The notes below the pieces were generated by a model. It was not told the origin of the DNA, ran no database searches, and saw only the letters and a program-made list of their open reading frames with translations. From assembly GCA_003116975.1 (NCBI GenBank), contig BGKB01000180.1, positions 1 to 64,000 of the forward strand: a DNA stretch of 64,000 bases, given 5' to 3'. Position 1 is the first letter of the stretch, and every line of letters starts with the position of its first letter. Shown here piece by piece: positions 52,756 to 62,768 of the stretch. The stretch comes from Aurantiochytrium sp. KH105 (Eukaryota > Sar > Bigyra > Thraustochytrida > Thraustochytriidae). A program made the position numbers and the translations under genes.

Positions 52756-53289
52756 TGAGCCTCTTTTTCTGGTGTAATTTTCTGCGTATACAGTCAGTGG
52801 CAGGCAGAGCCAATTCTTACTTCTTACACTCACTCACTCACTCACGATGTGAGTATGATTATGATGATGACGACTATGATCATCCATTTTTTGGGAATGC
52901 AGTGCCGTGCCATGCCGCACAGCGCTTCTATATCAGTGCCATAACATGGCCGCAGACACAGTGTCCCCCTCCCCCCTCCCCTCCCCCCCCGGGATCTCAT
53001 GCCATGCCACTGCAAGTGCCAACCTGACTGACTGTGAGTGAGCCCGATTCAACGGCTAAAAATATAAAAAGTTGAAAAATGGTTAAAAAAAGCTGAGAGC
53101 GCTTCGAATCCGAGGTCCCGACCACGCGAACTTCAAGTTCGCGTGCAAGAATCTCCTCTTCATTGCCTCCTTCCCTCGTGTCTTTCTCAGCGCGCGCCAC
53201 GCGCACGGGGAAAAGGGGAAAAGGGGTGCTGTCGAAGTCGCGCGCGTACGGACAGGCGAGGATTAAGGGTACTCACTTCGCAGACGGCC
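52756..53289. other. Intergenic region with a perfect 21-nt palindrome
   Basis: 534 nt between two plus-strand genes, no gene seen. Holds an ACTC-type repeat (about 52826-52844), a C-rich run (about 52966-52990) and the palindrome at 53124-53144 described separately. Confidence 0.5.
53124..53144. promoter_or_regulatory. 21-nt perfect palindrome
   Basis: ACGCGAACTT, a single central C, then AAGTTCGCGT: perfect dyad symmetry over 10 bp each side, 146 nt upstream of the downstream gene's ATG. Suggests a dimeric-protein binding site; a hairpin is less likely because the loop would be only one nucleotide. Confidence 0.5.
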
Positions 53290-55671
53290 ATGCTGCCCAC
53301 GTGGCCCTCACCCGCGTCCGGACGCGACAGCGACGCCGGGGCAAGCCGCGAACTCGGATTCAGGCTCGAGGACCTCGTAACGCAGGGCTCCATCGACCTC
53401 GGTCCGGCAACAAAGGACGACAACCACTTTGCGCAGGGCCGTGAAGAAAATTGCAAAAGCTCTGACGCAATCTCATGGCGAGACATTGCACGAATGCGAA
53501 GCGGCACGCCGCAGTCAACAGGGTCACGAAACATTTGCTCGCGGGGACTACTGGAAGGTTGGGATGATGCTAATGACGTCGACGAAAAAGTCAAGAGGCA
53601 GGCGTCCTTTTGGCGCACGCAGAAGAAACAGTACAGCATAGACGTGGCACACGAACAGGCAAAGGCTCATCGTGTGAAGGAGGCAAGCTTCTTGGCACGC
53701 ACGGTGAGCGACAGGCTCCATGCCTCCCGACTTGGAATGCGTACCAGACGACCCAGAGATCGAAGCGCCGCCCATACAGTCGCCGAGCTTCAAACGTCCT
53801 CTCTCGACCGCGCTCGCTCGCAACTCACCTCGGGAGATATTCGTCATGTCGAGACATTGCAACGCGAGGCCAGTCTGTACGAGTCCAGCGTTCAACAATC
53901 GCCACAGCAAAACCAAGTCTACCAAGAGGATGCCTTTCCGTCGCCATCGCCATCATTCGACCTTGGCTCCATTCTCGAGGATAGCACGCAGGATCTCAAG
54001 GGTAATAGGACCAAGAGAGCCACCGCGCTGCAAGCCAGCGCCTCGGCCGTGTCTGCCGCTCATGTACACGCGAGCACACAGGTGCCACGTTGCGACAACC
54101 GTCCCGCAGCGCTGCAACTACAAGAAGTCATGCGTCTGACAGAAGCGGATCACGGCCTCGTGCACACCACGGAAGCTGCATGGGAGAGCAAACACGCAGA
54201 GGAAAAGTTAAAGCGTGCCCAGAAGCGAGACCTCTTAGCCAAGCGTGCGGAACGTGTCCTTGCTCTTATCATCACCCAAGCAGCTCGCGACGCAGAGGCT
54301 GCAGAGGCTGAAGAAGCTGCAAAACTTGAGGAGATGCTTGCTGCCGAGCGCGCTCGTGCCAAGCGCTATCGCAAAGGACTCTATGGCGTCCCACAGGTGT
54401 GGGTAGAGTCGATTCCCCCGCTTCCGCCACCCCTCGATCCCATGCACGGAAAGAGACGCAGTCGCGCCAAAACGTTTCTTGAACTTGATGCCAGTCAGTC
54501 GAATAGCCAAGATCAAGAGAACGGCAATGAAGAAGGTCTTTCCGTGTCCCGACTGCTCAAACACCCCGAAGACAGCGACGACTTTGAAGTTTTTAGCGAG
54601 GATGATGAGGATGACGAGACCGATCAGAGCAGGCAGGATGATCTCGCGCGCGAAATGGCCGAGAATTCACAAATGTCTAAACGCAGTCTCACCACCACCC
54701 TCACCACAACGATGTCGGCTGCCTCGGGCATCCGACAGGCCACCCCAAAGCATAGGTCCATCTATCCTGAGGACAACGAATATGCCTATTTCTTCATCAA
54801 GCCACCACCACAGATGACCGTGCGAATCCCAAAGATCGCCACACCGCCAAGTCAAGTTGCGCAAGAAGACCTACCAGATCCACGGCGCGTTCGACCGATC
54901 AATCACGAGCGGAAGAAAGCAATATGTCTCAGCTTTCGCTGCACAGGTCTCCCGCTCGATCGAAAAGGAAGGCTACTTCCAGAGGATGCTGAGGGCATCA
55001 AAGCTTCTCTCTTTCACTTTCTTTCATGGGCTCGTTTTAGCATGCTCCGGTACGAGAAAGGTCTTGAGGTCCGTTCGATGCGCCCGCTTCAGTCATCTGA
55101 TTTCGAAATCTTCATGTCCAAAAGGGTCAAGGACGACCGTCTCAAAGTCGGCGTTCTCGTCTGGATAAAAAAGAAACAAGCCATGCGAGCAGCGCGAATT
55201 CTCGCAAGGATCGCGCACGATGGCATCTTGGCGGAGGAAATTGAAAAGCAATGTCCTTCGTTGGCATTCGCCAACGGCGAGCCCGTTTTGCGTCCCTGTG
55301 TAGGACCGAAGCAGGCGCCATTGTTGGCCGATGGCGCTGCCTCCACCAGTGACGCGATTGATGCGAGTATAAGCGCAGCCGAGATCGAGCGCTACTCTGT
55401 CATGTCTCCCGCTTCAAGCAATGCGCTTTGGACGCTTTCCGTCCGTATTGAGGCAGGGCTCGATATTTCGGACGCCTTGCTTGCAGAGGCCCGCAGCGAC
55501 CTCGAGACTCGCTCCAAGCAGTTCACGTGCACCAACCTAAGCTTTGAGCGAGGCCGTCAAAGAACGCAAGACGCGTTTGCGATGTTCAAGTCTGATGTTG
55601 GCGCCTGGCGGTCCACTCTGTATCGTGCGTTGCTCGAGACAGAATTTGGCCCTAATCAGGACGAGGGCTAG
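53290..55671 (+). CDS. Uncharacterised 793-residue protein
   Basis: No family recognised. The N-terminal half is charged and poorly conserved in character, with helical, coiled-coil-prone segments at about residues 295-360 (AEAEEAAKLEEMLAAERARA). The middle has an acidic Ser/Asp stretch (about residues 420-450). The C-terminal 250 residues look globular: CLSFRCTGLPLDRKGRLLPE, MRPLQSSDFEIFMSKRVKDD and VGVLVWIKKKQAMRAARILA. The frame is open further upstream to a GTG at 53143; the ATG at 53290 is used. Confidence 0.6.
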   Translation: MLPTWPSPASGRDSDAGASRELGFRLEDLVTQGSIDLGPATKDDNHFAQGREENCKSSDAISWRDIARMRSGTPQSTGSRNICSRGLLEGWDDANDVDEKVKRQASFWRTQKKQYSIDVAHEQAKAHRVKEASFLARTVSDRLHASRLGMRTRRPRDRSAAHTVAELQTSSLDRARSQLTSGDIRHVETLQREASLYESSVQQSPQQNQVYQEDAFPSPSPSFDLGSILEDSTQDLKGNRTKRATALQASASAVSAAHVHASTQVPRCDNRPAALQLQEVMRLTEADHGLVHTTEAAWESKHAEEKLKRAQKRDLLAKRAERVLALIITQAARDAEAAEAEEAAKLEEMLAAERARAKRYRKGLYGVPQVWVESIPPLPPPLDPMHGKRRSRAKTFLELDASQSNSQDQENGNEEGLSVSRLLKHPEDSDDFEVFSEDDEDDETDQSRQDDLAREMAENSQMSKRSLTTTLTTTMSAASGIRQATPKHRSIYPEDNEYAYFFIKPPPQMTVRIPKIATPPSQVAQEDLPDPRRVRPINHERKKAICLSFRCTGLPLDRKGRLLPEDAEGIKASLFHFLSWARFSMLRYEKGLEVRSMRPLQSSDFEIFMSKRVKDDRLKVGVLVWIKKKQAMRAARILARIAHDGILAEEIEKQCPSLAFANGEPVLRPCVGPKQAPLLADGAASTSDAIDASISAAEIERYSVMSPASSNALWTLSVRIEAGLDISDALLAEARSDLETRSKQFTCTNLSFERGRQRTQDAFAMFKSDVGAWRSTLYRALLETEFGPNQDEG

Positions 55672-56148
55672 GCTAATCAGGGCGGGACTTAGCTTGCGGA
55701 ATGTCTGAAAGACGAAATGCAAGCGAGGAGTATACGCGGATTCTGAAAAGAATATCAGTTTGTCATTCTAATCAATCATGCACCATTCTTCTGATTATTG
55801 ACGTCGAGCCGATCGTGACCTACGCGCAATCTCTTTTGATGTGATGTAGGCGGGTGGGGGCGAAGAACACTGCGCATCGTGGACCTTATCGCAAAAGAAA
55901 ATATCAAGCAAGTCGCCCCAGCCTATATGCAACTCACAGTCACGCTTGATGAAGAGAAAGCAGGCAAATCGCCGCAGCCCCAAATGACCTTCCAAGACTG
56001 GCCTCGGCGTTGCAGTAGCGCCATGCCATTGCGCCCTTGGGATGGGAGGCCGAAAACGTGAGCAACCCCTTTTGGGGACACAGAGCACAGCACACCACTG
56101 GTGACCCATCGACGACGAGCAAAGCGAGACCAGTCGGGCATCGCGATC
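55672..56148. other. Intergenic region upstream of the deubiquitinase gene
   Basis: About 480 nt. An opposing open frame of 293 codons runs across this region and into the USP gene; it lacks motifs and is treated as noise. Confidence 0.5.
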
Positions 56149-58770
56149 ATGCTGGCCGCGCAGATCGCGGGCGCCGGCGCGCCTGCGCTGCCGCGGAGGA
56201 TCACCTTCGTGCCCGGGCGCGCCCTCGGCGCCAGACGCAACCTCGGATCGGGCGGAGACGCTGAGGAAGACGCCAGCAGCGAAGGAGCAGCGCCAGGACT
56301 CGAGCATGGGCCAGACACGGGTGGCGGCGCCGAAGACCCCGGGGTCTCTGGCGGCGAGCGCGCTCGCGACGAGCCGCCAGGGTTCGCAGCGCTGCGGAAA
56401 GCCGGGTACGAGGTGCACTACGTGCGCACGCAAAGCAACGGGCCGGAAGAAGCTCGGACTGGCGGCGCAGACAGCGCCGAAGCGAGGAACCAGAAAAATG
56501 GCGACGAGGACGAGAACAATATCGCAGACCAAGTGGAAGCGCGCGCCAACAATGAGTTCGCAAAGTGGGAGGATGCTGCTCTGGCAAGCGGGTCCGCGCT
56601 CTACCCTGCGGCGGAGGAGGGCTGGTCCGACCGCCTTGCGTGGAAAAGCGTCAGTGCGGTGGGACCGGGCTTCCACAATTTAGGAAACACATGCTTTCTC
56701 AATTCCGTCCTCCAGTGCCTGACGTACCTGCCTGGGCTTGCGCAGCTTGCCCTCGAGACAGAATCGCGGAATCTGGATCTCTTTCGTATCTCGCAAAATG
56801 CTCGCGCTCGAGCTGCAGAGCTCGGACGCTCCGATCGGTACTGCGCGCTGGCTGTCCTGACGCAGCACTTGCGTGCCATTCATACCATCGCGCAGCAGGC
56901 TGCGTCCTCTGGACACGTCAAGAAGCGCCAAGCTGCAGCCTCACCCGACTTTTTCGTGAGCAATTTGCGTAAATTGAGCAAGCACATGCGCGTCGGCCGC
57001 CAGCAGGATGCTCACGAATTTCTTCGTGTTTTGCTATCGAACATGCAAGAAAGTTGCGCCCTTGCCGCAGGACTCCCAGAACTTAGTGTAGACCCGCGTC
57101 TGCGCACCACAGCGTTTATGCGTCTCTTTGCTGGCGTTCTCGAGTCTCGGCTAACGTGCGGGCGCCAAGCTTGCGGGGCCGACACACGCACCTTTGAGAG
57201 CTTTTTGGACCTTTCCCTTGACGTTGCGCATCCGCGCATTAAAACCATTGAGGATGCGCTTCGTCGTTTCACCGCCAACGAGCGCCTTGATCAAGAGAAT
57301 CAGTGGAACTGCCCCGTATGTCAAAAGCCCTCGAAGGCCGTAAAGCGTCTTTGTATTCGCCGGACGCCAAACCAGCTCGTGCTTCATTTGAAGCGATTTG
57401 GTTTTGGGGCGCGGGGGCGCAAAGTACGCAAGTCCCTCGTCTTTGATCGCGAGCTGAACATGGGGCCTTATTTAGTAGGTGCACAGTCCACGGATTCAGC
57501 TGGAGAAACCTTTGTGCTTTCCGGCATTGTCGTCCATGTTGGACCGAGTGTCACGAGCGGTCATTATATTGCCTTTGTGCGCGCTTCGAACGGACTCTGG
57601 TATCAAATGAACGACGATGTTGTGCGCCAGGTTAGCTTTTCCACGGTCAAGGAGCAACAGGCATACTTGATGTTTTATTCTCGGAAACCATCCGCTCCCG
57701 AGGCGAACGGGGACACTCGTTCAAAAGGCGCTGTCCTTCCAACGGAGGAAATAGGAGAGCCCGTGGTGAAAAGCGAAGCTGCCGCGCCATTAGATGCCCC
57801 TTCATCCGCCGGAGGTCTTGCTTCTTTTGCTGCAGCTTTTGCTGCTTCCGCCGATAAAGCACCCGGCGTCGAAGCTGAAGGCAATTTTGTGCGATCGGAT
57901 CTCTTTGGCGACTTTCTCAGCGAGGAACATCCGGGCCGGGCGGGGCCCGAGACATCTGCCTCTGCTGAAGATACTATTGCCTTAAGCAAGGCTGTGAATC
58001 GGCCTTTGCCGGGGTACTTTGGAAAGTGTTTCCTCAAGAACCCTGCACGGACGAGCCGCGTGGCCCGGGAAGTCTTTCTTGCATATCATCTAGTCCCCAA
58101 TATGCAAGAGAGTAAGCGCCGCCGCCTAATCCAAGCCAAGGAGACGTCGCTCTCTCGAGATGAAGAGGTGTCGCAGCCTGCTGAAGAGATGGTCAGCGAT
58201 GCCAAGCCAACATTGGAGCGCTCAAACAAACATGAAGCATCCTTTGTGCCTGACGAAGATCAAGACCTCGATCTTGCTGATGATCAAACTGTAGAGGCTG
58301 CCGCCGTAGCGTCCGCTCCAGAGGAAGATGATGTAGGTGCTGCAAGCGCGAACCCGAGTGTTGACGCTGTTGGCTCGCAAGTGGCATGGCCAAAACGACC
58401 GCGTCATCGACCCAGCGCTGGAGACGAGGTTGTTGTTCTTGAAGCGTCGGCGCATCGCTCCAAGCGAGAGCAAAAGAAGGGTAACAAGGATGCATGGGCC
58501 GCGAAGGTTCGGGACCGCAACCAGGAAGTACGAAAATTGATGCGTGAGAAACGAAAGTCAAGCGCATACGATCACGTAGATGCCGCACTGGACCGAGGTC
58601 GGCAAAAGAAAGTCAAGACCGCTGACCCTGTGGACCCCCGCAAAAAGAATCTCAAGGGGAAAACGGGCAATGCATTTCAGCGTGTTCAGTCTGGAAAGCT
58701 CCGCGAGCAGCAAGCCGAGCAACGAAAGAAGAAGCAAATGTTTCAAAAGTTCGTCAAAACGAAGAAGTAG
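56149..58770 (+). CDS. Ubiquitin carboxyl-terminal hydrolase, USP36/42-like
   Basis: 873 residues. USP cysteine proteases remove ubiquitin from proteins. The catalytic Cys box is NLGNTCFLNSVLQCL with Cys about 182; the QQDAHEFLRVLL motif follows near residue 285; the His box is VVHVGPSVTSGHYIAFVR with His about 472 and the WYQMNDDVVRQV tail with the third-triad Asp/Asn region. Two Cys pairs (CGRQACGAD, CPVCQ) make the usual zinc ribbon. The region after residue 515 is disordered, then ends in a Lys/Arg-rich tail (RKKNLKGKTGNAFQRVQSGK) typical of nucleolar USP36, so a nucleolar or ribosome-related role is plausible. The frame begins upstream at a GTG; the ATG at 56149 is used. Family call firm, subfamily less so. 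Confidence 0.9.
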   Translation: MLAAQIAGAGAPALPRRITFVPGRALGARRNLGSGGDAEEDASSEGAAPGLEHGPDTGGGAEDPGVSGGERARDEPPGFAALRKAGYEVHYVRTQSNGPEEARTGGADSAEARNQKNGDEDENNIADQVEARANNEFAKWEDAALASGSALYPAAEEGWSDRLAWKSVSAVGPGFHNLGNTCFLNSVLQCLTYLPGLAQLALETESRNLDLFRISQNARARAAELGRSDRYCALAVLTQHLRAIHTIAQQAASSGHVKKRQAAASPDFFVSNLRKLSKHMRVGRQQDAHEFLRVLLSNMQESCALAAGLPELSVDPRLRTTAFMRLFAGVLESRLTCGRQACGADTRTFESFLDLSLDVAHPRIKTIEDALRRFTANERLDQENQWNCPVCQKPSKAVKRLCIRRTPNQLVLHLKRFGFGARGRKVRKSLVFDRELNMGPYLVGAQSTDSAGETFVLSGIVVHVGPSVTSGHYIAFVRASNGLWYQMNDDVVRQVSFSTVKEQQAYLMFYSRKPSAPEANGDTRSKGAVLPTEEIGEPVVKSEAAAPLDAPSSAGGLASFAAAFAASADKAPGVEAEGNFVRSDLFGDFLSEEHPGRAGPETSASAEDTIALSKAVNRPLPGYFGKCFLKNPARTSRVAREVFLAYHLVPNMQESKRRRLIQAKETSLSRDEEVSQPAEEMVSDAKPTLERSNKHEASFVPDEDQDLDLADDQTVEAAAVASAPEEDDVGAASANPSVDAVGSQVAWPKRPRHRPSAGDEVVVLEASAHRSKREQKKGNKDAWAAKVRDRNQEVRKLMREKRKSSAYDHVDAALDRGRQKKVKTADPVDPRKKNLKGKTGNAFQRVQSGKLREQQAEQRKKKQMFQKFVKTKK

Positions 58771-58974
58771 TTATGAAGAAGAAACTGTACACCGGAAAAT
58801 CATAGAAGACAAAAGAAAGATTGTGTTTCTGCGTTTTTAGTGTTTACACGTGAAACTGTAGAAGAGAGAGCCGAGCGATGAATTTGATAGTCCGCCACCG
58901 CCGAAAAGAGTCTGAGTGCTTGGCTCTTAGAAAAAAAGAGGAAAAGGAAAGGAAAGGAAAGGAAAGAAAATATT

Positions 58975-60585
58975 TTACATGTCGCCGTCATCATTGTAAT
59001 CGTCATCCTCCGCTTCGTGCTTGACCAGGGAGCGCTTCCATTCAGGCATCCTTCGATTTTTGAGCAACTTCAAGTCTCGCTTCGAGAGACGATGTACGCG
59101 AGCGCTGCCGGCTCGATCAGAGGGAAGGTCCCATCTTGACTCGCCCATACTCACATCAAAGAAAAAGGTTCGATCTGCCTGTTCATCAAATTCTTCAATG
59201 TAAATGGCAGGCGTAGGCACGTGTTTGGCGTGAAGGGGGATGCCGCTTGCCCTGTCAATGACACCTCGAGAGTATTGGTAGCCGCCTCGATCTGCAAGTC
59301 TCTGTTTGACCGCAATCTCGCAAGCATGGCACACTCCAGCAGCTTGAGCAGGAGCTACTACCGTACAACCGGGGCACGGGTCCGACTTGACGTTCATTCC
59401 CAGGCCAAGATGTAGCAAGCGTGAGCTTCTCTTTCGCTGCAAGCGCGCGTTGTGATCCTCCTCTTTTCTTGTTTGGGTTGTTGTCGATCGCATTGCCTCT
59501 TTGGCCCGGAAGGTTATGTATGGATCGTCCGAAGAGATGGGCGTTTTTCGAATACCGAGCTCACAGAGAACATCCATGACGAGCTGCCGTGCTGATTGAG
59601 TCCAGGCGTCGTGCAGTGTAGTGGGGTGCAGCGGATCCTGTTCCTGGACTCGACCAAAGGTGTACTTGTACAATGTCTTTTGCACGAGCAGAAGAGGAAC
59701 CAAGAATATTGGATAGCGCAGTAGAAAGTTCACCAAGGCACTGGGCTCACTGGACTCGAGCCTGTCCTTCATCCAAGCCTCAAGAAGAGCAAGTTCTGCA
59801 CCCTTGGAGCAGCCTCCGTGCAAAATATGCAACAACCCGTCGTTGTTGCCAGTGCGATGAAGCGCCATGACAGCCACACTTGCGAGTCCATCGCGTGTAT
59901 TCGTTACAAATTGCAGCAGAGTTCGTGCGAATTTGATGAAACTAACACAGTAGATCCTCTGTTGAACAGTCTCCTGGGCCTTTTGTACGGCGTCTGTGGC
60001 ACGCTCGCGCGCTTCTTCAAAGGCAAGGGCAGAGCGTGCATTCTGCCGAGCGAGCAAAGCGGCGCGCCTGTTGGAAGCCACGTCGACGAAAAGTACATCT
60101 TGCCGCACGCCTTCGAACACACCGTAGTGCTGTATGACGACGGAGTCGCCTTGGCGTAATCGGCGCACAGCATCTGCCACGGGACCTGATTGTGGAAATC
60201 CGGCAAAGATCATGAAAGGTTCTTTGGGGCCCATGTCGGATACAACGAGAATTCCTTCAAGCTGTCTTGCAGCTGGTGACTGGTTCTTGGCCGTCCGCGC
60301 AGCGAATTGAACTTCGCGTACCTCGACGAGCTCAAAGGTTGCGAAAAGGTGGAGCGCCAACTCCTCGAGTCCGAGGAGGTTCAGGCCACAATCATGCGAG
60401 ATGAACCTTCGCACGTCTGTGCCCCCTCTGTTCCATCCGGAGAATATGCAATACCGCAAGTACAGCTTGCGGAGTTGTGCCTCAGACAGCTCACTAACTT
60501 TGGCTTCGCGACAAAGAATGTTCCAAAGTTTGGCCGGAAAGATTGCGAGCGGACGGTGCAGCGTCAGCACCTTGAGCCGGTCCAT
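58975..60585 (-). CDS. Uncharacterised protein with C-terminal WW-like motif
   Basis: 536 residues. A predominantly helical protein; no domain recognised over the first 400 residues. The C-terminal part has a CxxC...CxxC pair (PCPGCTVV and GVCHACEIA, about residues 405-430), suggesting a small zinc-binding module, followed by FFFDVSMGESRWDLP (about residue 490), which resembles the second half of a WW domain (normally ending in WxxP), and a basic, then acidic end. A hydrophobic segment (LVNFLLRYPIFLVPLLLVQK, about residues 280-300) may be membrane-associated. The ATG at 60585 is the first methionine; the upstream-open frame runs into a GGCA repeat. Function unknown. Confidence 0.6.
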   Translation of the reverse strand: MDRLKVLTLHRPLAIFPAKLWNILCREAKVSELSEAQLRKLYLRYCIFSGWNRGGTDVRRFISHDCGLNLLGLEELALHLFATFELVEVREVQFAARTAKNQSPAARQLEGILVVSDMGPKEPFMIFAGFPQSGPVADAVRRLRQGDSVVIQHYGVFEGVRQDVLFVDVASNRRAALLARQNARSALAFEEARERATDAVQKAQETVQQRIYCVSFIKFARTLLQFVTNTRDGLASVAVMALHRTGNNDGLLHILHGGCSKGAELALLEAWMKDRLESSEPSALVNFLLRYPIFLVPLLLVQKTLYKYTFGRVQEQDPLHPTTLHDAWTQSARQLVMDVLCELGIRKTPISSDDPYITFRAKEAMRSTTTQTRKEEDHNARLQRKRSSRLLHLGLGMNVKSDPCPGCTVVAPAQAAGVCHACEIAVKQRLADRGGYQYSRGVIDRASGIPLHAKHVPTPAIYIEEFDEQADRTFFFDVSMGESRWDLPSDRAGSARVHRLSKRDLKLLKNRRMPEWKRSLVKHEAEDDDYNDDGDM

Positions 60586-61036
60586 GGGTGCGTGGACCGC
60601 GTGTAGAACAGTCGTAGGGCGGAACCGATCCAAGCCTCGCGAGGGCGAGGCGCCGGAGAAAAGCGTGCGCGCGAGCGCCTGAGCGCCTGCATCGCCCGCG
60701 CCAAAGCTCGATTGAAGCCTACCTGCCTGCTTGCCTGCCTGCCTGCCTGCCTTCAAGTCGGGTTCACGACGGAATGCGTGTGGTATGTGTGCGCGCTCTC
60801 ACCTGGCAGTGTTGGTGTCTCAGAGCATCATCTTGACTTCTTTTTGACACTTCAACGGCCATTTTGACATCATAAACAAATACTAAGATGGCAAAAGGCG
60901 GGAGGGACGCGCGGTGACACATTGACAGTGAGTGCTTCTGTTCGCAGCTGCAGCTGCTACTGCAGTGCTGCTCCTCCTCCTCCTGCTGCTGCTGCTGCTG
61001 TTTTTCGAGGACAGCGAGGTTGGCAGCTGCCGCAAT
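60586..61036. promoter_or_regulatory. Divergent promoter region with GGCA/CCTG repeat and CTG/CTC tract
   Basis: 450 nt between two divergent starts. CCTG/GGCA tetranucleotide units lie at about 60722-60752 and a CTC/CTG-rich run at about 60968-61000 close to the plus-strand start. No TATA box recognised. Confidence 0.5.
60722..60752. repeat. Tetranucleotide repeat (CCTG)n
   Basis: CCTGC-type array, the same GGCA/TGCC family as at 10151 and 30561, 137 nt from the minus-strand ATG at 60585 and 284 nt from the plus-strand ATG at 61037. Confidence 0.85.
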
Positions 61037-62134
61037 ATGCTGCCACCGGCGGTGCGCTTCGAGGTGGAGCGACCCGTTGTGGCCAGAAAAGCTTGTTGCC
61101 CGCGCCCTCGCGGAAATACCTGCGCGCGACTCTCGGCATTGAGCGCGGTCCTATTCTGTGCAGTCGGAACGCTGCTCGTAGTGTGGTTCCAAGATGCGGA
61201 CGCGTGGATTCGGACACGAAAGATTGAGAAGGTGGTGGCACAAGCGAAACAAGCATGGAATCCTGGGTTTGTGGACTATGATTGGTTCGCAGGTCTCTCT
61301 CCTCTCGTGGTGAATTTGACGTGGCCGGAATGCAATGCACAAGTGAGCGGGGTGTTTGATTTTGATGAGAACACCGGAAGCTATTCGATTGCTTTCCACG
61401 GCATACCCGACGTTTTTTTTTCAAGATTTGCAAGCGTCCAAGCCTCATTGTCAACCCATCGTCAATCGTCGCAAGAGCTTGAGCTTGGGCCATTTATGCT
61501 TTTCAAGTACGGTGCCTTTGTGCACGAGAAGTCGCACACTGTGCCGAAGCTCATGAGCCGGGATCAATGCACTCATGACTACGGAGGCATCAGCGTGAAC
61601 CAGCTTTGCTTTATATTTTCTCGTCTTGAGGGCGTTTGCATTCAAGTCGAGGAAAGTCCACAAGGCAACATTCAACTCACCCAGCAGAGCAAGGGATACA
61701 CTGGGTGCGCATGGAGCTCTGATACACATGGATCTCCGGCAATGTATGCATCGCTCGCGGCGGATACGGGAGATGCGAGCAGAGAGCGCCCAGTGAAAAA
61801 ACCAGTCTCCTTTGACGGACTCACGCTGGAGTTGAGGTCCTCCCGGGACCCGCGTGTCATTGCGCAGAACTTGGCTCATACATCTGCGTCTGAGGTCAAT
61901 CAGAGCGGCGCAGATTCTAGTATTCGAATTTCTGCACTGCGCGTCGTTGGTTTTGCTCTCATAACGCTTGCGGGCATTATTGCAAGCTATTCATGTCTCC
62001 TTTTCGTTGTGTTGGGAAAGGATGTTTTTGCTCGTGACACTGGCGTACGTTTCACGCGGCTCGGATCGTTGGACGATCGAGTCGACGTTTCCGACCGTTT
62101 CGACGCTTCGAGCAACGTTGACTCGGCCTGGTAA
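61037..62134 (+). CDS. Two-transmembrane-segment protein, function unknown
   Basis: 365 residues. A hydrophobic segment near the N-terminus (LSALSAVLFCAVGTLLVVWF, about residues 28-48) and a second near the C-terminus (ALRVVGFALITLAGIIASYS, about residues 304-332) flank a roughly 250-residue luminal/extracellular region with several Cys residues and a possible N-glycosylation site (NLTW). No family recognised. The frame is open further upstream and includes a long Leu run starting at a GTG at 60932, which could be a signal peptide from an unannotated upstream exon; the ATG at 61037 is the first in-frame ATG. Confidence 0.6.
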   Translation: MLPPAVRFEVERPVVARKACCPRPRGNTCARLSALSAVLFCAVGTLLVVWFQDADAWIRTRKIEKVVAQAKQAWNPGFVDYDWFAGLSPLVVNLTWPECNAQVSGVFDFDENTGSYSIAFHGIPDVFFSRFASVQASLSTHRQSSQELELGPFMLFKYGAFVHEKSHTVPKLMSRDQCTHDYGGISVNQLCFIFSRLEGVCIQVEESPQGNIQLTQQSKGYTGCAWSSDTHGSPAMYASLAADTGDASRERPVKKPVSFDGLTLELRSSRDPRVIAQNLAHTSASEVNQSGADSSIRISALRVVGFALITLAGIIASYSCLLFVVLGKDVFARDTGVRFTRLGSLDDRVDVSDRFDASSNVDSAW

Positions 62135-62768
62135 TCTGTCGAAAAACGAAAAACTTGCAGGGCAAATTGCAGCTTGGGTCCGACCTGGGTCGCCCTCTTT
62201 CTTAGCCAATCTCCCGAATCGTCCCAATGTGGTCTTGGGCGACTCTCACCCTACTCTACGCTGGCGCTCCCGGCGCTAAAGGGAGCGCTGCCGCGGAGCC
62301 GCAAAGCCGGAGCCACGGGCGCCGGCGCCTCCGCGGGCGATGCCCCAGCGCCCCGTCGTGAGGCTCGCGGCGAGGGTTTGGAGATACGCTTGTGCCATGG
62401 CAGGCAAGGCGGCTGCCAGCTCGAGGCGAACGCCCTCAGCCTCGAGGACTTCCAGAGCTCTCGGGGAGACGCCGAATGACGGTGCATGGCAAGCGAGTCA
62501 TTGCCATCATGCGTTCTGAAAGCCGTGGGGAAGATCTCAGCTGGGTTCCTGGCCATGAGCGACAACGATGAACAATGAAGCGATTGAAATCTGGGCTTGG
62601 TGTACGAACAACGAAAGGGATTGAAATCTGCGCTTGGCGGCAGCGGACCAGACCCTCAACCAGGAGATCGTCTAACAAGAGCGGGAGCAAGAGCAAAGAG
62701 TGACGGGACGACGCAAGGCTTGAGCAAGACTCAGCCTCCGTGCTCAGTGAGTTCACAAGACACGCAAG
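62135..62768. other. Intergenic region with a 19-nt direct repeat
   Basis: 634 nt, no gene recognised. GATTGAAATCTG(G/C)GCTTGG occurs at 62582-62600 and 62619-62637, 130-185 nt before the SDR start, and may be a regulatory element. Confidence 0.5.

Noticed and set aside
55795-56676. 293-codon minus-strand open frame overlapping the start of the USP gene
   Set aside because: Arg/Ala/Cys-rich, no motifs, overlaps the deubiquitinase coding sequence.
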